This document shows, piece after piece, positions 33,751 through 41,922 of a stretch of DNA of 60,504 bases (within the stretch, counting starts at the first letter, position 1; every line of letters starts with the position of its first letter). Position numbers and translations under genes: made by a program. The stretch spans positions 1-60,504 of the forward strand of contig JAFTCA010000013.1 of NCBI GenBank assembly GCA_017454945.1, given 5' to 3'. The notes under the pieces were generated by a model, which saw only the letters and a program-made list of their open reading frames with translations, was not told the DNA's origin and made no database searches. Origin of the DNA: Bacteroidales bacterium (lineage in GTDB: Bacteria > Bacteroidota > Bacteroidia > Bacteroidales > WCHB1-69).

Positions 33751-33758
33751 TACCTTTG
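33751..33758 (+). promoter_or_regulatory. -7 box of the zinc peptidase gene
   Basis: TACCTTTG, 32 bases before the ATG at 33791. Confidence 0.55.
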
Positions 33759-33790
33759 CGTTTCAATAATCGTTGATTAAATCAGAAACT

Positions 33791-34474
33791 ATGGGTTACT
33801 GGATAATTTTTGGTGTTTTTATGATTTTAAGTTGGATTGTATCGAGAACTCTACAATCCAGAATAGAGAAATATTCTAAAGAGCGTCTTAGCTCGGGTTT
33901 AACGGGCAAAGAGGTGGCCGAGAAGATGTTGCACGACAATGGCATCTATGATGTGCAGGTGGTCAGCACCCACGGCATGTTAACCGACCATTACAATCCT
34001 GCTACGAAGACGGTCAACCTGAGCGAAGGTGTCTATGGCAGTAACAGTGTGGCAGCGGCTGCCGTTGCCGCCCACGAGTGTGGACACGCTGTTCAGCACG
34101 CCACGGCCTACAGCTGGCTCAGTCTTCGTTCGGCGATGGTTCCTGCCGTGCAGTTCGGCTCCAACTTCTCGCAATGGGTGCTGTTGGCAGGATTACTACT
34201 TCTTTATGTTAGTGCTATTGGCAAGTATATTCTTATTGCCGGCATTGTTCTCTTTGCCTTGACCACGCTGTTTGCGTTCATCACGTTGCCGGTAGAGTAC
34301 AACGCCTCGGCCCGTGCTTTGGAGTGGCTCGATGCGACAGGCATCACCTACGGTGAGGAGCACGACCATGCCGCCGACGCACTGAAATGGGCCGCCCGCA
34401 CCTACGTTGTCGCCGCCCTCTCATCACTGGCCACGCTGCTCTATTACATCGCCCTCGTTACCCGAAGAGACTAG
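33791..34474 (+). CDS. Membrane zinc metallopeptidase (YugP family)
   Basis: 227-residue membrane peptidase with an N-terminal helix, the zinc motif HECGH (His95, Glu96, His99) inside AAVAAHECGHAVQHATAYSW, two central helices (VLLAGLLLLYVSAIG, ILIAGIVLFALTTLFAFITLPVEYNASARAL, the Glu there being a probable third ligand) and a C-terminal helix. The TTG at 33773 is in frame, but the ATG at 33791 (MGYWIIFGVF) matches the family start. Substrates of the family are not known. Confidence 0.9.
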   Translation: MGYWIIFGVFMILSWIVSRTLQSRIEKYSKERLSSGLTGKEVAEKMLHDNGIYDVQVVSTHGMLTDHYNPATKTVNLSEGVYGSNSVAAAAVAAHECGHAVQHATAYSWLSLRSAMVPAVQFGSNFSQWVLLAGLLLLYVSAIGKYILIAGIVLFALTTLFAFITLPVEYNASARALEWLDATGITYGEEHDHAADALKWAARTYVVAALSSLATLLYYIALVTRRD

Positions 34475-34645
34475 ATGGGAATTCAGAATTCAGAATTCAA
34501 AATTCAAAGAACAAAGAACAAATTCAAAATTCAATAACTCAATAACTCAATAACTCAATAACTCTATAACCCCTTAACTTCTTAACTTCTTAACTTCTTA
34601 ACTTCTTAACTCCTCACTTCTCACTTCTCACTTAATCAATAACCC
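34475..34645. repeat. Simple-repeat tract before trxB
   Basis: Starts at the stop codon of the zinc peptidase. Contains attcagaattcaaaattcaaa, four aataactc units, four taacttct units and cacttctcacttctcac. No promoter with the TAnnTTTG form could be found between the tract and trxB, so trxB may be read from the promoter of the upstream gene or from a divergent signal. Confidence 0.75.
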
Positions 34646-34665
34646 AATCAACATTTCAACATATC

Positions 34666-35613
34666 ATGTCCGAACACGTAAAATGCTTAATTATCGGCTC
34701 TGGTCCTGCAGGTTATACCGCTGGTATCTATGCATCGCGAGCCAACATCCATCCTGTGCTGATTGAAGGTATGCAGCCTGGCGGTCAGCTGACCATTACC
34801 AACGATGTGGAGAACTTCCCCGGCTATCCCGATGGCAGCGGAGGCCCCGCCATTATGGATGATATCCGTCGTCAAGCTCTCCGTATGGGCACCGACATCC
34901 GTACGGGCATGGTGACGCAAGTTGATTTTTCAAAGCGCCCCTTTAAGTGCGTGGTGGACGATACCGACGAGATTATCGCCGACACCGTGATTGTCTCAAC
35001 CGGTGCTACCGCCCGCTGGCTCAATATCGAAAGCGAACAGAAGTTCCGTGGCTTTGGCGTGTCGGCCTGTGCCACCTGCGATGGCGCGTTCTTCAAGAAC
35101 AAAACCGTGGCCGTGATTGGTGGGGGAGATACTGCCCTGGGCGAGGCTCTCTATCTGGCGGGCATTTGCGCTAAAGTCTATATTGTACACCGTCGCGATG
35201 AATTCCGTGGTGCCAAGTATTTGCAAGACAGAGTGTTCAATACGCCTAACATCGAAGTGAAATGGAACAAGCTTCCCAAAGAAATTCTGGGCGAGCAGAA
35301 AGGCTTTATTCGTCAGGTGACGGGCTTGCTTTTGACGGATAAGTTAGATAACAGCGAGAGCGTCATCGACTTGGATGGTGTGTTTGTGGCCATTGGTGTT
35401 ACGCCTGTTACCGAATTGTTCAAGGGTCAACTCGAACTGGATGAGCAAGGTTATATCAAGACGCAGAACGGCACACCCATGACGTCTGTTCCTGGTGTGT
35501 TTGCAGCCGGCGACGTGCAAGATTCGCGTTATCGCCAGGCTATTACCGCCGCCGCTTCAGGCTGCAAGGCTGCCATCGAAGTGGAACGCTTCCTGTTGGA
35601 ACATGGTGAATAA
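34666..35613 (+). CDS. trxB: Thioredoxin-disulfide reductase
   Basis: FAD flavoenzyme that reduces thioredoxin with NADPH. 315 residues: FAD motif GSGPAGYTAGIYASRA (11-26), redox-active CATC (135-138) in SACATCDGAFF, NADPH motif VIGGGDTALGEA, and C-terminal FAD site GVFAAGDVQDSRYRQAITAAASGCKAA. It ends four bases before a REP-like palindrome and then a terminator shared with rpsP. Confidence 0.97.
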   Translation: MSEHVKCLIIGSGPAGYTAGIYASRANIHPVLIEGMQPGGQLTITNDVENFPGYPDGSGGPAIMDDIRRQALRMGTDIRTGMVTQVDFSKRPFKCVVDDTDEIIADTVIVSTGATARWLNIESEQKFRGFGVSACATCDGAFFKNKTVAVIGGGDTALGEALYLAGICAKVYIVHRRDEFRGAKYLQDRVFNTPNIEVKWNKLPKEILGEQKGFIRQVTGLLLTDKLDNSESVIDLDGVFVAIGVTPVTELFKGQLELDEQGYIKTQNGTPMTSVPGVFAAGDVQDSRYRQAITAAASGCKAAIEVERFLLEHGE

Positions 35614-35616
35614 CAG

Positions 35617-35642
35617 TAGGGGCGAAGCACGCTTCGCCCCTA
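35617..35642. repeat. 26-bp palindrome (REP-like)
   Basis: TAGGGGCGAAGC, two central bases, then its exact reverse complement, directly after the trxB stop. Same style as the palindromes at 5042 and 45767. Confidence 0.75.
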
Positions 35643-35649
35643 TAACAAT

Positions 35650-35685
35650 AAAAAAAGACGACAATGAAAATTGTCGTCTTTTTTG
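35650..35685. terminator. Bidirectional terminator between trxB and rpsP
   Basis: GACGACAA (35657-35664), six-base loop, TTGTCGTC (35671-35678), with A and T runs on the two sides; serves both converging genes. Confidence 0.92.
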
Positions 35686-35702
35686 TTAGTGCAAACCCTT
35701 GA

Positions 35703-36296
35703 TTAGGCTTCGGTTGCGGGAGCTTCTTCAGCGGGTTCTGCGTTTTCGGTAGCTTCGGCCTGTGCCTCTTCAGCAGCAGCTTCTGCTTCAGCTTCGGCTT
35801 GAGCCTCTGCAGCTTCAGCGGCCTCGGCAGCGGCTATCTGAGCGTATTTCTCAGCAACTTTGGCTGCCATGGCTTCCTTAACCTTGGTCTCAGCTTCCAA
35901 ACGTTTCTTCATTTCATTGCGTTGTTTGTCAGCAGCTTCGCGTTTGATGTTGTTGTTCTTGGATTCTTTTTCCTGTTGCCAAGCATCAAATTTGCGTTGT
36001 GCGTCGTTCTCGGTCAGCGCGCCTTTAGCGATGCCGCCTCTTAAGTGTTTCATCAAATAAACACCTTCGCGTTTCAGAATCGAACGGGCCGTATCAGAAG
36101 GAGAAGCACCGGCTTCAACCCAATACAATGCTCTGTCGAAATCCAGGGTGATGGTTGCAGGATTGGTCAGCGGGTTGTAAGTACCAATGTTTTCAATGAA
36201 ACGTCCGTCACGTGGTGCACGACCATCCGCAATTACAATGTGGTAGAAAGGCTGATTTTTCTTACCATGTCTTTGTAATCTGATTCTTGTTGCCAT
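35703..36296 (-). CDS. rpsP: 30S ribosomal protein S16 with long C-terminal extension
   Basis: Small-subunit assembly protein. The S16 domain is the first 80 residues or so ([20 protein letters not shown]...[41 protein letters not shown]). The remaining 115 or so form a charged helical stretch ending in an Ala/Glu-rich tail, which is typical for Bacteroidota but far longer than the 80-90 residues of most bacteria. The frame is open to 36383, but homology and the -7 box at 36335-36342 fix the start at the ATG at 36296. Confidence 0.96.
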   Translation of the reverse strand: MATRIRLQRHGKKNQPFYHIVIADGRAPRDGRFIENIGTYNPLTNPATITLDFDRALYWVEAGASPSDTARSILKREGVYLMKHLRGGIAKGALTENDAQRKFDAWQQEKESKNNNIKREAADKQRNEMKKRLEAETKVKEAMAAKVAEKYAQIAAAEAAEAAEAQAEAEAEAAAEEAQAEATENAEPAEEAPATEA

Positions 36297-36334
36297 AATT
36301 TTTTGGTTTAAATTAAGTGATTTTTTTAAGCGTG

Positions 36335-36342
36335 CAAAAATA
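36335..36342 (-). promoter_or_regulatory. -7 box of rpsP
   Basis: TATTTTTG on the minus strand, about 38 bases before the ATG at 36296; it lies inside the upstream extension of the frame, supporting the shorter start. Confidence 0.6.
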
Positions 36343-36389
36343 TAAAATTTTTCAATACAAAATACACATGAGGTAAAATTCACATTTCA

Positions 36390-36640
36390 TAATTAAGAAC
36401 AGAGAACAAAGAATCAATTCAAAATTCAAAGAGATTCCTTCGACGGTGTTTTCGACAGGCTCAACCACCATCTTGGAATGACACCAACAATTAAACAATC
36501 AACAATTCTTAACTCCTTAGTTTCTCAGTTTCTTAGTTTCTTAGTTTCTTAGTTTCTTAACTCTCTTTATCACTATTCACTCCTCACTCCTCACTTCTCA
36601 CTCCTCACATATACCTTCATAATTTCATAATTTATTCCCT
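36390..36640. repeat. Simple-repeat tract between rpsP and hutH
   Basis: gaacagagaacaaagaa, attcaaaattcaa, five ttagtttc units and cactcctcactcctcac. It also holds the word ttcgacaggctcaaccacc (36455-36473), a dispersed intergenic sequence seen in Bacteroidota. No gene seen. Confidence 0.7.
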
Positions 36641-36662
36641 TCAACATCTCAACAAAATATCG

Positions 36663-36670
36663 TACCTTTG
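36663..36670 (+). promoter_or_regulatory. -7 box of hutH
   Basis: TACCTTTG, 29 bases before the ATG at 36700. Confidence 0.55.
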
Positions 36671-36699
36671 CATTCGCATTATTGAAAAATCATATCATT

Positions 36700-38202
36700 A
36701 TGAAAACACATAAAATATCCTCTGATTTTTTGAGCCTGGAGACTGTGGCTCAAATTCTTAAATCGAAAGCTAAACTTGAATTGTCGGAAGAGGCTACCGC
36801 CGCCGTGGTGAGATGCCGTGAGTATTTGGACAAGAAAGTGAAAGAGAGCAAAGTGCCCATCTACGGTGTGACTACGGGCTTCGGCTCACTGTGCAATACC
36901 TCAGTGTCGGGCGACGACCTGTCGAAACTGCAGAGCAATCTGGTGCTCTCGCACGCCTGCGGTATGGGCGACGAGGTGCCGCAAGAGATTGTAAAACTGA
37001 TGCTTCTGCTCAAAGTGCAATCGCTGTCGTACGGCAACTCGGGCGTGCAGTTGGCCACCATCCAACGTCTGATTGATTTTTACAACAAAGGCGTTTATCC
37101 CGTTGTCTATCAGCAAGGTTCGCTGGGCGCTTCGGGCGATTTGGCCCCACTGGCTCATCTGTCGCTGCCTCTGTTGAACAAAGGTGAAGTTTACTATCGT
37201 AACAAGAAATATCCCGCAGAGGAAATCAATGCTCGCTTCGGCTGGAAACCTATCACGCTGCAAGCGAAGGAAGGCTTGGCTCTGTTGAACGGTACCCAGT
37301 TTATGGGCGCCTACGCCGTTTGGCTCCTGCTCAAGGCACGCAAGCTCTCCTGGCTGGCCGATATCATCGGTACGGTGTCCCTCGAAGCTTTCGACGGCCG
37401 CATCGAACCTTTCAACTTGTCGGTGCACTTCGCCCGTCCGCACGTAGGACAAATTCTCACCGCTACGCACATCAGCAACATGCTGCTGGGTTCCGAAATC
37501 ATCTCGCGTCCTAAGAAACACGTGCAGGATCCTTATTCGTTCCGCTGCATGCCGCAAGTGCACGGCGCCAGCAAGGATGCCATTGCTCATGTGACTAACG
37601 TAGTAGAGACGGAAATCAATTCGGCTACCGACAATCCGACCGTATTCCCCGATGAGGATCTTATCATCTCGGCCGGCAACTTCCACGGACAGCCGTTGGC
37701 CTTGGTGCTCGACTTCCTCGCACTGGCAACCGCCGAATTGGGCAACATTTCTGAACGCCGTATTTATCAACTTATTTCTGGCAAACGCGAGCTGCCTTCA
37801 TTCCTTGTAAAGAATCCGGGACTGAACTCCGGCTTCATGATTCCGCAATATACTGCCGCTTCTATCGTTAGCCAAAGCAAAACCTTCACCATGCCTTCAT
37901 CGTCCGATTCCATCGAGTCGTCGCAAGGCCAGGAAGACCATGTAAGTATGGGTGCCAATGCGGCTACTAAGGCTTATCTGGTGGTGAACAATCTTGAGAA
38001 GGTGTTGTCAATCGAATTGCTCAACGCAGCTCAGGCTCTCGAATTCCGCCGCCCGCTGAAATCGTCCGACTTTATCGAAGATTTCGTGGCAAGCTATCGT
38101 AAACATGTGCCTTTCGTTGAGAACGACACCTATATGCACGAGTTGATGCAGAAGTCACTGGAGTTTATCCAGCAGGTGGATGTGATTTTGCCGAAAGACT
38201 AA
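36700..38202 (+). CDS. hutH: Histidine ammonia-lyase
   Basis: Converts L-histidine to urocanate and ammonia. 500 residues from the ATG at 36700 (a TTG at 36682 is in frame but upstream of the natural start). The self-processing Ala144-Ser145-Gly146 that forms the MIO group is in GSLGASGDLAPLAH; YGVTTGFG is present; and the pair Ser84-His85 in LSHACGMG favours histidine over tyrosine or phenylalanine. It stands alone: no hutU, hutI or formiminotransferase gene is adjacent, although in other Bacteroidota these are clustered. Confidence 0.92.
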   Translation: MKTHKISSDFLSLETVAQILKSKAKLELSEEATAAVVRCREYLDKKVKESKVPIYGVTTGFGSLCNTSVSGDDLSKLQSNLVLSHACGMGDEVPQEIVKLMLLLKVQSLSYGNSGVQLATIQRLIDFYNKGVYPVVYQQGSLGASGDLAPLAHLSLPLLNKGEVYYRNKKYPAEEINARFGWKPITLQAKEGLALLNGTQFMGAYAVWLLLKARKLSWLADIIGTVSLEAFDGRIEPFNLSVHFARPHVGQILTATHISNMLLGSEIISRPKKHVQDPYSFRCMPQVHGASKDAIAHVTNVVETEINSATDNPTVFPDEDLIISAGNFHGQPLALVLDFLALATAELGNISERRIYQLISGKRELPSFLVKNPGLNSGFMIPQYTAASIVSQSKTFTMPSSSDSIESSQGQEDHVSMGANAATKAYLVVNNLEKVLSIELLNAAQALEFRRPLKSSDFIEDFVASYRKHVPFVENDTYMHELMQKSLEFIQQVDVILPKD

Positions 38203-38218
38203 TCGCTTCGTGAAATAC

Positions 38219-38256
38219 AAAAAAAGTCCCTGCCAGTATTGACGGGGACTTTTTTA
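38219..38256. terminator. Bidirectional terminator between hutH and parE
   Basis: AAAAAGTCCC and GGGGACTTTTTT form the stem; both genes converge on it. Confidence 0.88.
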
Positions 38257-38274
38257 TTGGTTGTCGGATAGGTG

Positions 38275-40125
38275 TTAGAGGAAGGCTTCGTCTGACACTT
38301 CATCTATCTCTTCACGTAGATTTTCTATGATGAATTGCTTTCGGTCGGGTGTGTTGTCGCCGAGATAATATTCCAGCAATGCATTGATGTCGGTGTTCTT
38401 TTCCAGAACGACAGGGTCGAGGCGGATGGATTTGCCGATGAAGTTGCCGAACTCTTCGGGCGATATTTCACCCAAACCTTTGAAACGGGTGATTTCGGGC
38501 TTGCCGCTTAACTTTTTAATAGCCTCGTTGCGTTCCTCTTCTGAGTAGCAATAGAGTGTCTTTTGCTTGTTGCGCACACGGAATAGGGGAGTCTGCAGAA
38601 TGTAAATGTGCCCGGCACGCACCACATCAGGGAAGAACTTGAGGAAGAAGGTGAGCAGCAGCAAACGAATGTGCATGCCATCCACATCGGCATCGGTGGC
38701 GATGACGATGTTGTTGTAGCGTAGTCCGTCCAATCCGTCTTCTAGGTTAAGGGCTGCCAGCAGAAGCGTAAGTTCTTCATTATCTTTTTGATATATAAAG
38801 CTCTTGCTTTGTCCTTTTTGAGCATTTTTGGGTTTGCCGCGTAGACTGAAAACAGCTTGAGTATTGGCGTCACGAGAAGTGGTGATGGAGCCCGAAGCTG
38901 AGTCACCCTCGGTGATGAAAATAGTGGTCTCCACACCGCGCGGATCATTGGTGTTGAAGTGATAACGGCAGTCGCGCAATTTGCTATTGTGAAGGCTGAC
39001 TTTCTTCTGTATCTCTTTGGTATTCTTCTTGATATTGGCAATGGCCTTGCGCTCTCTTTCAGAATCTTGGATTTTCTTTAGGATAATGTCAGCCACGTCG
39101 GTGTGCATGTGCAGGTACTTGTCCAACAGCTTGCCGACAATGTCGTTGACATATTTGCGCACGGTCTGTCCGCCCGGAGCCATATATACCGAGCCTAATT
39201 TGGTCTTGGTCTGCGACTCGAAGATAGGACCGCGAACCTTGATGGAAATCGCCGCTACGATAGAGTTGCGGACATCATTGGGATCGAAATCCTTTTTGAA
39301 ATATTCGCGTATGGTCTGTACAATGGCCTCTCTGAAAGCCTGTTGATGGGTACCGCCTTGTGTTGTGTACTGGCCGTTGACAAAGGAATAGTACTCTTCG
39401 CCATAACGACGGTTGGTGTGTACCAAGGCAAACTCAAAATCGTCCTCTCTCAAGCCGATTGGCTCGTATAAGGCTTCTCCTTCAATGTTGTTGTTTAAGA
39501 GGTCGAGCAGGCCGTTTTTGGAGACAAAACGCTGTCCGTTGAAGTTGATGGTGAGACCACGGTTGAGATAAACGTAATTCCACATCATCTTTTCAATGTA
39601 TTCGGTGTACCAGTGGTAATTCTCGAAAATGGTGTTGTCGGGGATGAAGGCGATAAGAGTGCCTGAGTGCTCTTTGCTGGCCTCAATGCGACTTTCGCTG
39701 GTCTTTTTACCGCATGCGAATTCGGCACTTTTGCACTTCTCGCCAGTATAGCATTCTACTTTGAAATAGGTCGACAAGGCGTTGACAGCTTTGGTGCCCA
39801 CACCGTTCATACCGATGGTTTCGTTGTCGTTGAAGTTACGGCCCGTGTTGATTTTGGATACGCAATCCACCATCTTGTTGAGCGGAATGCCGCGACCGTA
39901 ATCTCTTACCGTGGCTATGCCGTCCTTGATGGTGATGTCGATGGTGCGGCCATAACCTTTCATAAACTCGTCGATGGAGTTGTCAATCACTTCTTTCAAC
40001 AACACATAAATGCCGTCATCGTGTGCGCTACCGTCACCTAACTTGCCGATATACATGCCAGGACGGGTTCTAATATGCTCGTCCCATTCCAACGTTTTAA
40101 TCGAATCATCGGTGTATTCTGCCAT
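38275..40125 (-). CDS. parE: DNA topoisomerase IV subunit B
   Basis: ATPase subunit of the type IIA topoisomerase that decatenates daughter chromosomes. 616 residues: GHKL ATPase domain (LLKEVIDNSIDEF, RDYGRGIPLNKM, GMNGVGTKAVNALS), transducer domain, and TOPRIM domain with ITEGDSASGS and ATDADVDGMHIRLLLLTFF. The length fits ParE rather than the longer gyrase B. parC is not adjacent. It has its own -7 box, with a 20-base leader. Confidence 0.93.
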   Translation of the reverse strand: MAEYTDDSIKTLEWDEHIRTRPGMYIGKLGDGSAHDDGIYVLLKEVIDNSIDEFMKGYGRTIDITIKDGIATVRDYGRGIPLNKMVDCVSKINTGRNFNDNETIGMNGVGTKAVNALSTYFKVECYTGEKCKSAEFACGKKTSESRIEASKEHSGTLIAFIPDNTIFENYHWYTEYIEKMMWNYVYLNRGLTINFNGQRFVSKNGLLDLLNNNIEGEALYEPIGLREDDFEFALVHTNRRYGEEYYSFVNGQYTTQGGTHQQAFREAIVQTIREYFKKDFDPNDVRNSIVAAISIKVRGPIFESQTKTKLGSVYMAPGGQTVRKYVNDIVGKLLDKYLHMHTDVADIILKKIQDSERERKAIANIKKNTKEIQKKVSLHNSKLRDCRYHFNTNDPRGVETTIFITEGDSASGSITTSRDANTQAVFSLRGKPKNAQKGQSKSFIYQKDNEELTLLLAALNLEDGLDGLRYNNIVIATDADVDGMHIRLLLLTFFLKFFPDVVRAGHIYILQTPLFRVRNKQKTLYCYSEEERNEAIKKLSGKPEITRFKGLGEISPEEFGNFIGKSIRLDPVVLEKNTDINALLEYYLGDNTPDRKQFIIENLREEIDEVSDEAFL

Positions 40126-40144
40126 ATTCTAGTAATTTAGGTTA

Positions 40145-40152
40145 CAAAGGTA
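40145..40152 (-). promoter_or_regulatory. -7 box of parE
   Basis: TACCTTTG on the minus strand, 19 bases before the ATG at 40125. Confidence 0.5.
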
Positions 40153-40233
40153 AAAGAAAAAAAGGCTTGTTTAGGAGCGAATTTTATAAACTTACTAACT
40201 TTTAAAGGTTGATTTTTCACGGTCTGGAACAAA

Positions 40234-40266
40234 CAAAAAAGGCAATTCTGCATGCAGAATTGCCTT
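40234..40266 (-). terminator. Terminator of the lipoprotein gene
   Basis: Perfect 24-base palindrome GGCAATTCTGCA-TGCAGAATTGCC (40241-40264) followed on the minus strand by a T run, 25 bases after the stop at 40291. Confidence 0.9.
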
Positions 40267-40290
40267 CCAATTATGTCGAATCTTATTCGA

Positions 40291-40875
40291 TTAGTTCTTG
40301 TGCGGGAATACCGATTCGCGTTGGTATCCTGAGAATGCAGCGGTCTTGCCGTCTGAAGACGTTCCTCTCCACATGGCATTTACGTATGTGCCGTCGCAGT
40401 TGTATTTGATTTCACCCGAATAGATTTTGCCTGAAGGTGTCTTGGCCGACAATTGGTGCTTGCCATTGACTACCTTGTAGGATTCTACAAAGAAGGCAAA
40501 TTTGGATTGTACGTTGACACTCATGTTAAGTCCCCATCCTTTGTATTCAGGAGAACCACTTACGCCAAATATGTCGATAACAGCCGAGCCGTTGTTGCGG
40601 TTGATGGCAGCTTCCAGTTCTGCCTTGGCTGCTGCAGGTATCTCATCGCAGTCAACGCTGGAAAGTAACCAAACATAATCCATGAAATTGATAGCGGCGT
40701 AGTCAACACCTGTGGGATTCACATCACCGCCACCGCCACCGCCGCCGGGATCTTCTTGGCCACTGCCATTGCCGTTGTTGCCACCATTTCCGCCATTTTC
40801 GGGCTCATCATTGCACGATTGTAAGCCAAAGCATGCAAAACAAAGGGCTGCAACCCATAATAATGCTTTTTTCAT
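40291..40875 (-). CDS. Gly-rich-linker lipoprotein of unknown function
   Basis: 194-residue predicted lipoprotein: signal MKKALLWVAALCFACFGLQS followed by lipidated Cys21, then a flexible linker of Gly, Asn, Glu and Asp (residues 22-55, including seven consecutive Gly), then a compact C-terminal domain of about 135 residues with alternating beta strands (SAKTPSGKIYSGEIKYNCDG). I do not recognise a family. It is monocistronic, with its own -7 box and a strong terminator. Probably surface-exposed or periplasmic. Confidence 0.8.
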   Translation of the reverse strand: MKKALLWVAALCFACFGLQSCNDEPENGGNGGNNGNGSGQEDPGGGGGGGDVNPTGVDYAAINFMDYVWLLSSVDCDEIPAAAKAELEAAINRNNGSAVIDIFGVSGSPEYKGWGLNMSVNVQSKFAFFVESYKVVNGKHQLSAKTPSGKIYSGEIKYNCDGTYVNAMWRGTSSDGKTAAFSGYQRESVFPHKN

Positions 40876-40941
40876 AATGATAATTTTTTAAGGTTAATAT
40901 TTTAATTCTCTTTTAGTTGTGAAATGTTCATTACGAATTTG

Positions 40942-40949
40942 CAAATCTA
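40942..40949 (-). promoter_or_regulatory. -7 box of the lipoprotein gene
   Basis: TAGATTTG on the minus strand, about 67 bases before the ATG at 40875. Confidence 0.5.
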
Positions 40950-41006
40950 CAAAATAATTGAAACCGAAATGACTACCGATGAAAATATTTGAAAATATGT
41001 CATAAA

Positions 41007-41034
41007 ACAAAAAAGACAGGCTACACCCGTCTTA
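41007..41034 (-). terminator. Terminator downstream of map
   Basis: Stem AGACGGG/CCTGTCT with a run of six T on the minus strand, about 90 bases after the map stop. It marks the end of the rpmD-rplO-secY-map unit, so no infA or rpmJ follows. Confidence 0.75.
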
Positions 41035-41121
41035 ATAATTAAATATTTCAGCATTTCAACAATTGTCGTAGGGTCTGCGTCCTTACTTTATATAGTTCAA
41101 TTATAAATTGTGCATTATAAA

Positions 41122-41922
41122 TTATGAATTGTTCAGTGCTTCTTCAATATACTTGTACGTCGAAATCACCTCGGTGCCGTGCTCCGTCACTGCCAGCTGA
41201 TGCTCGAAGTGGGCGGCGGGCTTGCGGTCGTAAGTATGGATGGTCCATCCGTCGTTGTCCATATAGATGCGACGGCGGCCCAGACAGATCATGGGCTCAA
41301 TGCAGAATACCATGCCGCGCTTGATGAGAGGTCCCACACCAGGTCGTCCGTAGTTGGGAATGTCAGGCTTCTCGTGCATGTCGCGGCCAATGCCGTGTCC
41401 GCAAAGTTCTTCCACAATGCCGTAGTGGAAGGGTCTTATGTATGACTCAACCGCATGACTGATGTCGCCAATGTGATTGCCCTCTTTGGCTGCCTCAATG
41501 CCGGCGTATAGTGATTCTTTGGTGCGCTCTACCAGCAGATGCACGTCTTCTGCCACTTCACCCACCTCGAAAGTGTAGGCGTAGTCGCCGTGGAATCCGT
41601 TGAGAATAGCCCCGCAGTCCACCGAAATAATGTCGCCGTCGTTGAGGACTTCGTTGCTGGGGATGCCGTGCACCACCACATCGTTAACCGACAGGCACAA
41701 CGAAGCGGGAAAACCATCGTAACCTTTGAAAGAAGGAATGCCGTGATGATCACGGATGAACTCTTCGGCAATTCTGTCCAGATGAATGAGCGGAATGCCT
41801 GGGCGGATATGCTTGGCCACTTCGCCAAGGGTTTGCCCAACAAGCAAAGCGCTGAGCTTGATTAACTCAATCTCAGCGTCTGACTTGTATTTTATTTTGT
41901 TGAAAATGTTAGTATGCACCAC
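41122..41922 (-). CDS. map: Methionine aminopeptidase, type I
   Basis: Removes the initiator methionine after deformylation. About 266 residues. The metal ligands are visible: Asp in VDCGAILNGFHGDYAYTF (two Asp), His in GHGIGRDMHEKP, Glu in FCIEPMI, and Glu in AVTEHGTEV. There is no ATG near the start; GTG codons at 41922 and 41919 lie inside the last codons of secY (stop at 41909), so initiation at GTG with coupling to secY is likely. Together with def, this window holds both N-terminal maturation enzymes. Confidence 0.94.
   Translation of the reverse strand: MVHTNIFNKIKYKSDAEIELIKLSALLVGQTLGEVAKHIRPGIPLIHLDRIAEEFIRDHHGIPSFKGYDGFPASLCLSVNDVVVHGIPSNEVLNDGDIISVDCGAILNGFHGDYAYTFEVGEVAEDVHLLVERTKESLYAGIEAAKEGNHIGDISHAVESYIRPFHYGIVEELCGHGIGRDMHEKPDIPNYGRPGVGPLIKRGMVFCIEPMICLGRRRIYMDNDGWTIHTYDRKPAAHFEHQLAVTEHGTEVISTYKYIEEALNNS

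Noticed and set aside
36901..37770. 289-codon open frame opposite hutH
   Set aside because: Gln/Arg/Val-rich shadow of hutH; no domain.
40721..40769. Run of glycine codons as a phase-variable tract
   Set aside because: The codons are mixed GGC/GGT/GGA with no homopolymer or perfect tandem unit long enough for slippage; it looks like an ordinary linker.
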